Assembly (NCBI GenBank): GCA_963737555.1
Contig: CAVTTB010000004.1
Location: 160,783 to 224,782, forward strand
Source: JAHJQQ01 sp963737555
GTDB lineage: Bacteria; Pseudomonadota; Gammaproteobacteria; Thiohalobacterales; Thiohalobacteraceae
Direction of reading: 5' to 3'
Length of the DNA: 64,000 bases
Shown piece by piece: positions 57,173 to 64,000 of this stretch. Within the stretch, counting starts at the first letter, position 1. Each line of letters starts with the position of its first letter. The position numbers and the translations under genes are program-made. A model generated the notes under the pieces. That model made no database searches, was not told where the DNA came from, and saw only the letters and a list, made by a program, of their open reading frames with translations.

Positions 57173-57189
57173 AGCGGCGAGACCTACGC

Positions 57190-59397
57190 ATGAACCTGCG
57201 GCTGATACATCGATGGGTGGGTCTCACAGCAGGCGCTGTGGCCCTGGTGCTGGGTATCACCGGCGCGATCCTGGCGTTTTACCCGGTTCGCGATGCCTGG
57301 CTGTCGGTTCCGGCAGAAGCGGATCTCCCGGTATCGACGCTGATCGAACGGGTGGCTGCGACGATCCCGGGGCTAGAGGAGATCCGGCATCTGCCCGCAG
57401 GCGACATCGTGGTCTATTCCTTCGCGGGGGACCAGGCCAGGGCCGCCTATGTCGACCCGGCCGATGGCCGGGTGCTTAGCGATTATCAGACGTCCGCGCT
57501 GTCACGCTGGGTAAAGAACCTGCACCGTTCTTTTCTGTTGGGCGATGCCGGCCGCCTGGCTGCGGCCGGTATCGCCTTGGCCATGTTCTTGCTATCGGTC
57601 TCAGGACTGGTGCTGCTGATACGTCGCCTGGGTGGTTGGCGGCGCCTGACCGGGCGGATACGCGGGTCGCTGCCCCAGCGCATCCATGCCACGACGGGGC
57701 GAATCCTGCTCGTGACACTGTGGCTGACCGCAGTGACGGCGCTGTACATGACCGCTGTGACGTTTGAACTGATCCCGACGGATGCCGATGTGGATCCGGA
57801 CGTCATATCTGTTGCCGGCCCGCAAGGCGATCTGCCGGTCGGTGAATTACCCCTGCTGCAATCCTTGCGGGTCGGTGAGTTGCACAGGCTGAATTTTCCA
57901 GTCGCCGGAGATCCCGAGGATACCTGGACCGTCGTCACCGCCTCGGGCGAGGGCTGGATTGACCGGTATTCCGGGCGCACGCTGGCCTGGGTGCCCGCCC
58001 CGTCCACACAGCGTATCCATGACTGGGCCATGCTCCTGCATACGGGTGAGGGAGCCTGGCCCTGGGCCTTAGTCCTGGGGATCAGCGGGGCCAGCATCCC
58101 GCTGTTCTGGATTTCCGGTCTGCTGATCTGGTGGCAGGGCCGCCGTACCCGGATCGGGGGACTGGACAACAGCGCAGTGTCCCAAGCCGACGTGCTGATC
58201 TTCGTCGCGAGCGAAACCGGGGGCACCTGGGGCTTCGCCCAGGCCTTGCATCGAGCCCTGGTGCGCAATCATCACCGTGTACACACGACCGGCCTGGAAA
58301 ATTTTCAGGCCAGCGGTGCAACACAGCACATCCTCGTATTGGCAGCGACGTATGGTGACGGTAAGGCACCGGCCCATGCCGCTCAGGCACTCACACGGAT
58401 CGCCCGCCTGCCGGCCGGCACGGCAACCGCTACCGTACTCGGCTTCGGTGACCGGCAGTTCGCGGCCTTCTGCGCCTATGCCGAGTCCGTGGATCAGGCC
58501 CTGCGTGCGCAGGGCTGGGCACAACTGCTCCCCCTGGAGCGGATTCATCGGCAGTCGGCGCAAGAGTTCGCGCGCTGGGGCGAGACCCTGGCCAAGGCCC
58601 TTGGCGAACCACTGACGCTCAACCATGTACCGCGCACTCCACCGACCACTACGCTGACACTGCTGTCGCGCCGCGATTACCCGGGTGGACTCGGCGAACC
58701 GACGGCCGTGCTGCGCTTCACCTGGCCGCCGCAGAGCTGGCGGGGACGTCTGCTGGGGCGTGGTCTGCCGCATTTCGAGGCGGGTGATCTGGTCGGGATC
58801 CTGCCGCCGGATACGGCGGTACCCCGCTATTACTCACTGGCCTCCGCATACCAGGCCGGTTTCCTGGAGATCTGCGTGCGCAAGATGCCGGGGGGGGTAT
58901 GCTCCGGCTATCTCCATGCGTTGCAACCGGGCGATACCATCCAGGCCTTCATCAAATCCAACCCCGGCTTTGTCCTGGAAGGCGCGCGGCATCCCGTGGT
59001 ACTTATCGGGGCCGGCACCGGCGTCGCACCGCTGGCAGGCTTTATTCGCAACAATACCCGGCACATCCCCATGCATCTGTATTACGGGATGCGCGATCCG
59101 GCCAAGGATTTTTACTTTGATCGGGAACTCCGGGAGTGGCTCGGTGACCGCCGCCTCGCCAGTCTGCAGACGGCCTTCTCACGCATCCCGGATGGCGGTG
59201 GTTACGTGCAGGATGCGCTACGCCGGGATGCGGCCCGATTGCAGGATCTGGTCGCCAACGGGGCGGTCCTGCGTGTCTGCGGCAGCCGGCCTATGGCCAA
59301 CGGGGTGGCCGAGACCCTCGATGGCATCCTGGCCACGCTCCGCTTGAATGTCCAACAGCTGAAGGCCGGAGGGCGCTATGCAGAAGACGTCTTCTGA
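57190..59397 (+). CDS. PepSY-TM flavodoxin/sulfite-reductase-type flavoreductase
   Basis: 735 residues. PepSY-associated membrane part first (TM near 9-32, PepSY-like loop, further TMs near 120-145, 170-190 and 280-310), then a flavodoxin domain (from about 335, F-V-A-S-E-T-G-G-T-W-G-F-A-Q-A), then an FNR-like FAD/NAD(P) domain with Y-Y-S-L-A-S and V-L-I-G-A-G-T-G-V-A-P-L-A-G. Electrons from cytoplasmic NAD(P)H can thus cross the membrane. Overlaps apbE by 20 bases, 17 bases after the DUF2271 gene. Likely the reductase of the flavoprotein next door. Confidence 0.9.
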   Translation: MNLRLIHRWVGLTAGAVALVLGITGAILAFYPVRDAWLSVPAEADLPVSTLIERVAATIPGLEEIRHLPAGDIVVYSFAGDQARAAYVDPADGRVLSDYQTSALSRWVKNLHRSFLLGDAGRLAAAGIALAMFLLSVSGLVLLIRRLGGWRRLTGRIRGSLPQRIHATTGRILLVTLWLTAVTALYMTAVTFELIPTDADVDPDVISVAGPQGDLPVGELPLLQSLRVGELHRLNFPVAGDPEDTWTVVTASGEGWIDRYSGRTLAWVPAPSTQRIHDWAMLLHTGEGAWPWALVLGISGASIPLFWISGLLIWWQGRRTRIGGLDNSAVSQADVLIFVASETGGTWGFAQALHRALVRNHHRVHTTGLENFQASGATQHILVLAATYGDGKAPAHAAQALTRIARLPAGTATATVLGFGDRQFAAFCAYAESVDQALRAQGWAQLLPLERIHRQSAQEFARWGETLAKALGEPLTLNHVPRTPPTTTLTLLSRRDYPGGLGEPTAVLRFTWPPQSWRGRLLGRGLPHFEAGDLVGILPPDTAVPRYYSLASAYQAGFLEICVRKMPGGVCSGYLHALQPGDTIQAFIKSNPGFVLEGARHPVVLIGAGTGVAPLAGFIRNNTRHIPMHLYYGMRDPAKDFYFDRELREWLGDRRLASLQTAFSRIPDGGGYVQDALRRDAARLQDLVANGAVLRVCGSRPMANGVAETLDGILATLRLNVQQLKAGGRYAEDVF

Positions 59398-60373
59398 TGG
59401 GGCCGCGACTAAGGATCGAGGCACTCCGGCGCCCTGGCAACGCGTCACTCTGAACGGGCCGACCATGGCCACGCGCTGGTCGGTCTGCTGTGACATCGAC
59501 CCGGCCGTGGATGTGGTGGCCTTGCACCAGGCGCTGACGGCTGCTGTCGAACAGGTCGACCGGCAGATGTCGCCGTGGAAACCGGATAGTGATTTGTCAC
59601 GGCTCAATCGCGCACTGCCGGATCATTGGGTCGAGCTGCCGCCCGAGATTCTGGCCGTCCTGGCCCGGGCGCTGGAGATCGGTCATCTGAGTAATGGCGC
59701 CTTCGATCCAGCCGTCGGTGCGCTGGTGGATGCCTGGGGCTTCGGGGCCAGCCGCGATACACCGGATCTGGGGGCTATTCGTGCGGCCATCCAGGCCTCG
59801 GGCTACCCGGCCCACAGGTGGCTGGAGCTGGACCTTGCTGCCGGTCGGGCATGCAAGCGCACACCGATGCAACTGGACTTGTGCGGCATCGCCAAGGGTT
59901 ATGCCGTCGACCGGATGGTGGCCGTGCTGCACGATTACGGTGTGGCCCACGCGCTGGTTGCGCTGGACGGCGAACTGCGCGCGTGCCGCGGACAAGCCGA
60001 CGGCACACTTTGGGCGGTGGCCCTGGAGAGCCCACAGCAGGAGCGGCGTACCACTCACGGCGTGATCGAGCTGGCCGATATGGCGGTGGCAACCTCCGGC
60101 GACTACCGCCATCGGCTCCAGCTCGGCGATACGCATCTGTCCCATACCATGGATGGGCGTCGTGCGACTCCCGTGCATAATCCGATCGCCTCGGTCACGG
60201 TACTGGCGACCGACTGTATAAGCGCCGATGCCTGGGCGACCGCACTGTTGGTGGCCGGCCCTGAGGAAGGCTTTGCCCTGGCGCAACGTATGAGCTTGGA
60301 AGCGGTGTTCCTGCTGCGTCGCGATGGCCGTCTGCTCGAACTCGGTCTGGGACGGTTCGCAACCGCCGATTAG
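59378..60373 (+). CDS. apbE: FAD:protein FMN transferase
   Basis: 331 residues. ApbE domain: T-M-A-T-R-W-S, M-S-P-W-K-P-D-S-D-L-S-R-L-N, G-A-F-D-P-A-V-G-A-L-V-D-A-W-G-F-G, D-L-C-G-I-A-K-G-Y-A-V-D (Mg site region), A-T-S-G-D-Y and D-A-W-A-T-A-L-L-V. Attaches FMN from FAD to Thr/Ser of partner proteins. No signal peptide is visible, though ApbE normally acts in the periplasm, so export needs checking. Last gene of the module. Confidence 0.93.
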   Translation: MQKTSSDGAATKDRGTPAPWQRVTLNGPTMATRWSVCCDIDPAVDVVALHQALTAAVEQVDRQMSPWKPDSDLSRLNRALPDHWVELPPEILAVLARALEIGHLSNGAFDPAVGALVDAWGFGASRDTPDLGAIRAAIQASGYPAHRWLELDLAAGRACKRTPMQLDLCGIAKGYAVDRMVAVLHDYGVAHALVALDGELRACRGQADGTLWAVALESPQQERRTTHGVIELADMAVATSGDYRHRLQLGDTHLSHTMDGRRATPVHNPIASVTVLATDCISADAWATALLVAGPEEGFALAQRMSLEAVFLLRRDGRLLELGLGRFATAD

Positions 60374-60435
60374 GCCTCAAGCCTATTGAGCGCACCGCGC
60401 CATTGCATGCCTTTCCTGGCCAAGAGTATCAAGTA

Positions 60436-60459
60436 AGACCTCGCTGAGCAGCGTGGTCT
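60436..60459 (-). terminator. Hairpin at the end of the ADH-Hsp20 chimera
   Basis: agacctcgctg (60436-60446) and cagcgtggtct (60449-60459) pair with one mismatch, directly after the minus-strand stop. No U-tract on that strand. It also separates apbE from the convergent frame. Confidence 0.35.
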
Positions 60460-60463
60460 GGCT

Positions 60464-60868
60464 TCACGCTGATTGGACTTCGATCCGTCGCGGCTGCGCG
60501 TGTTCCACCTTCGGGATGCGCAGTTTGAGCACCCCGTCGCGGAAGACGGCATTGAACTTAGCGGTATCGAGTTCCTTTGACAGCGTAAACACACGCCGGT
60601 AGCGGGACACATTCAGCACCACATGGTCACCAGGCGCCAAACGGGTGACGTTATCGCCGACCTGCTCGACCACGCCGGCACCCTCATGGCCCAGCACGAT
60701 GGGATAGGGCGCCACCCCAGGATCGCGCCCCACCGCATCGGTGTTGCACACCCCCGTGGCGACGATTCTGACCAGCACTTCATTCGTCTTGGGTCCCGAC
60801 AGAGACACCTCTTCGATGGAAAAAGGCCGGCCCTGGCGTATAGGAAGGATAAACGCCCTTTTCCTCAA
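60464..60868 (-). pseudogene. In-frame chimera: Zn-alcohol dehydrogenase N-terminus joined to Hsp20 C-terminus
   Basis: 134 residues. Residues 1-88 match the GroES-like start of MDR alcohol dehydrogenases: R-I-V-A-T-G-V-C-N-T-D, P-I-V-L-G-H-E-G-A-G-V-V, L-A-P-G-D-H-V-V-L. Residues 89-134 match the end of the alpha-crystallin domain of small heat-shock proteins: Y-R-R-V-F-T-L, D-G-V-L-K-L-R-I-P-K and P-R-R-I-E-V-Q. Both halves lack the rest of their fold, so a deletion between adjacent adh and hsp20 genes is the likely origin. Non-functional unless stable by luck. Confidence 0.75.
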
Positions 60869-60892
60869 CGGTCAGCAGATCATTCACCCGTT

Positions 60893-61093
60893 ATGAAGGG
60901 CCATACGCGCTGGCGCCACTACGAATTCCCGCCGCATTCAGTCCCCATCATCGAAAAATCCACACTCACCGCCGCACCGGCAACCACCGCCCCTGCGCCC
61001 GCCGTGCCTGTAACCACCACGCCTGACGCCACGACGCCGGCACCCACACCGGTTCCGCAGCCGATCACACCCGCCCCCGTTCCGGCACCCTGA
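60893..61093 (+). CDS. Short Pro/Thr-rich open frame, doubtful
   Basis: 66 residues from ATG 60893: a short head (WRHYEFPPHSVPIIEKS) and a Pro/Ala/Thr-rich tail. Possibly the tail of a lost gene or a chance frame. It has no clear ribosome site. Confidence 0.25.
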   Translation: MKGHTRWRHYEFPPHSVPIIEKSTLTAAPATTAPAPAVPVTTTPDATTPAPTPVPQPITPAPVPAP

Positions 61094-61475
61094 ACACAGC
61101 GTAGGCTGAGTTAGCCCGACGGGCGTAACCCAGCATGACCGAAAGCACCTTGGATCACGGCGGGACCGCGTTCAATCCCACCCACACAATGGCCTGTCGC
61201 ATCCTCCCAACTCGTTCCATCTCACCCCGCTCCAACTCGATCTTGACGCACATCTGGACGGAGTATAGATTTCCAATCAACGGGGCGCGCAAGGAATAGA
61301 CCTCGATTTAAAAAAGGAGAAGCGCGGACGGCGATGGCGTCCGTAATTTCGCTTTCAGTCGCCGGCCTTTTCCTTTTTTACGCTTGCGTGATATCGGCAC
61401 TTCGGTTGCCCGAAGCGTCCGACGCCAGCGAAGACGTGCATACCAATAATCACAATCGCGCGGGAGGACTTGCCC
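61094..61475. other. Intergenic stretch before VPLPA-CTERM gene, with a palindromic repeat
   Basis: 382 bases. A near-palindrome gctgagttagcccg / cgggcgtaacccagc lies at 61105-61134, a common dispersed-repeat form. The rest holds the promoter region of the next gene; a weak frame from 61334 to 61591 is not convincing. Confidence 0.45.
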
Positions 61476-62228
61476 ATGAATTCATCTACTTTGTTCCGCC
61501 ACAACACCGGCCTGCTGCAAGCCGCATGCCTGGTCAGCGTACAGGCCCAGGCGGCTGCGATCCTGACGGCGGACGACCGCCACCTGGATAGTTTCCTCAG
61601 CTATGACGGTGCCTATAACACGGGCTTTTCCAGAACGCCGGGGGTTGCCTATGAAGAATGGACTGACGGCACCATAGGAGAAGGTTACGCATGTGATGGC
61701 AATGGCTGCTCCCCGGTCACGACGGTCTCGGGCTACGCAGGCACCTACCAGCAAAGTGGCGTCACGACGGATGACCTCTACAGCGATCCCGTCCTCGCGA
61801 CCGGCATGTTTGGTTACGGCAACGCCACATCGTATATCAACGATCCGGACAACACCCTCAGCGGTGGTGATGCCAATGTTGAGAACATATTCTCCATCAG
61901 CTTCAACCTGCTCACCGCCCATGCGTACAACCTGACCGGCACCTTGTCAGCCACCGGCACTGGCAACGCCACGCTGCAACTCGGCGGCATCAACTTGTTC
62001 GCGACCGACTCGCCCTTCGTACTCAACGGCATCCTTGACCCCGGCAGCTATACCCTGTTCGCCTCTGCCACGGTGTTTTCCTATCCCAACGAAACCGGCA
62101 GTGCGAATTTCGATTTCAACCTGGCGCTCACGGAAGTGGCCACCGTGCCGGTGCCTGCGACGGCATGGTTGTTGGGATCGGGTCTGGCGGGATTGATTGG
62201 TGCTGGAAGGATGCGGAAGGCTGCCTAA
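61476..62228 (+). CDS. VPLPA/PEP-CTERM-type sorted extracellular protein
   Basis: 250 residues from ATG 61476 (GGAGG 61463-61467, 8 bases upstream). Signal-like N-terminus (LLQAACLVSVQAQAAA), a beta-rich body with two cysteines (ACDGNGC), and a C-terminal sorting signal V-P-V-P-A-T-A-W-L-L-G-S-G-L-A-G-L-I-G then R-M-R-K. The signal is the VPLPA-CTERM form handled by an exosortase, which must be encoded elsewhere. Likely an exported matrix or surface protein. Confidence 0.88.
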   Translation: MNSSTLFRHNTGLLQAACLVSVQAQAAAILTADDRHLDSFLSYDGAYNTGFSRTPGVAYEEWTDGTIGEGYACDGNGCSPVTTVSGYAGTYQQSGVTTDDLYSDPVLATGMFGYGNATSYINDPDNTLSGGDANVENIFSISFNLLTAHAYNLTGTLSATGTGNATLQLGGINLFATDSPFVLNGILDPGSYTLFASATVFSYPNETGSANFDFNLALTEVATVPVPATAWLLGSGLAGLIGAGRMRKAA

Positions 62229-62233
62229 GCAGC

Positions 62234-62326
62234 GTGGATGGGGTGAGGCGTCTTCCTCCGAACCCCACAACGGGGTAACAGCAATGTTGGGGTTCGCTGC
62301 GCTCACCCCAACCTACGGAATGAAAT
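62234..62326. repeat. Pair of inverted ggggt..acccc repeats
   Basis: Two copies, about 62234-62268 (tggggtgaggcg...gaacccca) and 62292-62322 (ttggggttcgctgcgctcac then cccc), are related as inverted repeats. Typical dispersed intergenic sequence; it sits between the VPLPA gene and the IS3 element. Confidence 0.55.
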
Positions 62327-62333
62327 CGTGGCC

Positions 62334-63578
62334 TTGTAGTGGTCAAGTATTTCCGTACCAACGCATAGGTGGTGCTAAGCCGCCTCAGCAGCAGCGGGAC
62401 TCAAATATCCGTTATAGCTATGCCCGCGCTTGTAGTTGTAGTGCTTGATGTATTCCGCAATGTCCGTGCTCGCTTGCGTGAATGCGCCGTAGCCTTCGCT
62501 CTGCATCCATTCCGTCTTGTAACTCCTAAAGAACCGTTCAGTCGGTGCATTGTCCTAGCAGTTGCCGCGTCGACTCATGCTGGGCCGGAGCTGGTATTGC
62601 CACAGCTGTTGCTGGAACGCCCGGCTGGTGTAATGCGTCCCCTGATCCGAGTGGAACAACACCTGCGGCGGTTTGCCCCGCGATTCATAGGCCATCCGCA
62701 GCGCCTGGATCGTCAAGGCCGAGTCTGGATGCCGTGAACATGCCCAGCCAATCACGCGTCGTTTATACATATCCAGCACCACCGCCCAATACAGCCACAC
62801 CGTGCCAGACCAGACGTATGTAACATCGCCACACCAGACCTGATTGGCGCCGTTCACCGCAAACTGTCGGTTCAGTACATTGTCCGCAACCGCCGATGCC
62901 TCATCGGCGATTCGATACCGATGCGACTTGCGTTGCGTGCTGACCAGGCCCGCCTCATCCATCAAGCGCGCCGCCTTGTAATGCCCTACCGCTTCACCGC
63001 GCAGCTTCAGCATGCCCGCGATCGTTCGGGCTCCGGCCGCACCGCGACTGACCGCATGGATACTCACCGCCGCCGCCCTCAGGCGTTCACGTTCGGGGCA
63101 ACAACGTTCCGCACGTTGACGACGGTCCGTGTAACTGCTGCGCGCCACACCAAAGGCCGCGAGCAGCTCGCCTTGCCGGTACTGCGCCCTTAAACGATCG
63201 ATCAGCGCAACGGCCGTATCGAGTCCGACATCAAGAGCGCTGTAGCCTTTTTTAAAATCTCTTTCTCCCGTTCGATCCGCACTATCTTCGCCACCAGCGC
63301 CTGGATGCGTTGTTGATCGGGCGTCAGTGCCTTGTGCCCGACGGGCGTCTTACCTGCACGTTCTGATGTCAGCTGCTCGACCCAACGCGCAGGGCCGTCT
63401 CACCGACACCGACCGCATCACAGGCGTCTCGGATCGAATAGCGCTGATCTAGCACCAAACTGGCTGCGTCGCGCTTGAACTCAGGTGTGAATATACGTCT
63501 TGCCATGTCTTGACCTCTTTACCTGTTAGATGAATTTTACCACCTAGGCAGAGGTACGGATTTATTAGGCCACTACAA
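62334..63578 (-). mobile_element. IS3-family insertion sequence, degenerate (about 1,245 bp)
   Basis: The ends read ttgtagtgg (62334) and, inverted, ccactacaa (63578), with tttccgtacc / ggtacggatt farther in, as terminal inverted repeats with mismatches. It encloses orfA and orfB of an IS3 transposase. Boundaries are by eye; no clear target duplication. Confidence 0.72.
62375..63506 (-). pseudogene. IS3-family OrfA/OrfB transposase with nonsense and frameshift
   Basis: OrfA starts at 63506 (MARRIFTPEFKRDAASLV) with a helix-turn-helix but breaks after G-E-T-A-L-R; one base too many near 63390 should give W-V-E-Q-L. OrfA and OrfB are joined by an A6G slippery run (minus strand, 63253-63247), the usual -1 programmed frameshift of IS3. 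OrfB has the DDE core (W-C-G-D-V-T-Y-V, L-F-H-S-D-Q-G-T-H-Y) but a TAG at 62557-62555 replaces the Trp of C-W-D-N-A-P-T-E-R; the frame goes on to 62375. Confidence 0.82.
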
Positions 63579-63690
63579 CACGCTTAAGGTCCGATTGCCA
63601 CTGGTCAGCCGTCTTTTCAGAAAGGAGCTCACTCTGAGTCCCCAAGTCGGCGAAGAATGTCACCCACATAATGGGCAAATCGACTTACTG

Positions 63691-63999
63691 CTATCCCTCC
63701 TCCAACAACCGCCGCACCGGCGCAAAGCTGCGGCGATGGATAGGCGTAACGCCGAGTTGTTGCAGTGCCGCGAGATGCGCCGGGCTGGGATAGCCTTTGT
63801 GTCCGGCGAGTCCATAGCCGGGATATTGCGCATCCAGTGCAACCATCTCGTGATCGCGCGCAACCTTGGCAATGATCGAGGCGGCGCTGATGGCCGCAAC
63901 GCGACTATCGCCTTTCACTACCGCCTCGGCGGGACACGGCAATTCGGGGCAACGGTTACCGTCGATGAGCGCGAACTCCGGTATTGTTGATAAGGCCAA
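63691..63999 (-). CDS. rnhB: Ribonuclease HII, C-terminal part (5' part beyond window)
   Basis: 103 residues visible, cut by the window end. L-I-D-G-N-R, K-G-D-S-R-V-A-A-I-S-A-A-S-I-I-A-K-V-A-R-D and Y-P-G-Y-G-L-A-G-H-K-G-Y-P-S-P-A-H are all RNase HII hallmarks, ending P-I-H-R-R-S-F-A-P-V-R. Removes ribonucleotides from DNA. It points toward dnaE, but 20 kb of other DNA now lies between; a diverged copy of its last 25 codons is at 44.6 kb. Confidence 0.95.
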   Translation of the reverse strand: MALSTIPEFALIDGNRCPELPCPAEAVVKGDSRVAAISAASIIAKVARDHEMVALDAQYPGYGLAGHKGYPSPAHLAALQQLGVTPIHRRSFAPVRRLLEEG

Positions 64000-64000
64000 T

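Overview
The window looks like a chromosomal contig of a gammaproteobacterium. The backbone gene orders are gammaproteobacterial: rnhB / dnaE-accA-tilS-pyrG-kdsA-eno-ftsB-ispD-ispF-truD, orn next to rsgA, divergent ppsR/ppsA, cbpA-cbpM and efpL (yeiP). A VPLPA/PEP-CTERM protein, many diguanylate cyclases, b-type cytochromes and an HlyIII protein suggest an environmental, probably Chromatiales- or Acidiferrobacter-like lineage. That genus-level guess is inference. No rRNA, tRNA or CRISPR array was recognised.

Layout. 0-9.3 kb: end of a DsbA-family gene, ppsR/ppsA, cytochrome b561, small membrane proteins including a channel-like one, HlyIII, a VIT1-type transporter, cbpA-cbpM. 9.5-15.3 kb: orn, M48 protease, a small cytochrome c, pterin dehydratase, rsgA, and a TctDE-like two-component pair. 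15.3-20.9 kb (minus): a very large CSLREA/beta-helix surface protein coupled by TAAATG to a PAS-GGDEF cyclase. 21.4-26 kb (minus): an fbpABC-type ferric ABC transporter with a Fur-box-like operator lying in the tail of a decayed cyclase. 26-29.3 kb: cspA with a strong terminator, GIY-YIG and SprT proteins, efpL, a multiply frameshifted membrane protein. 29.3-43.3 kb (minus): bcp-truD-ispF-ispD-ftsB-eno-kdsA-pyrG-tilS-accA-dnaE with palindromic repeats in the gaps.

44.6-63.7 kb is accessory DNA lying where rnhB should abut dnaE. The window ends inside an rnhB, and a diverged copy of the rnhB 3' end sits beside dnaE at 44.6 kb. Between them lie a SelW-like protein, rnk, a tandem universal stress protein, a cyclase, a HAD phosphatase-ATPase fusion, secreted acidic proteins with b-type cytochromes, an IS30 element, a truncated greB, a periplasmic flavin/electron-transfer module (PepSY, DUF2271, PepSY-flavoreductase, ApbE), an in-frame ADH-Hsp20 chimera, a VPLPA-CTERM protein and a broken IS3 element.

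Many conserved and essential genes (ppsA, rsgA, kdsA, tilS, accA, dnaE, fbpA and others) carry single-base frameshifts, often in short homopolymers or with one extra T turning a CTG codon into CTTG. The most likely cause is indel error in the assembly. Such genes are annotated here as one reconstructed CDS each. The most interesting biology is the flavinylation module at 56.2-60.4 kb, the surface protein/cyclase pair, and the rnhB-bounded accessory block.
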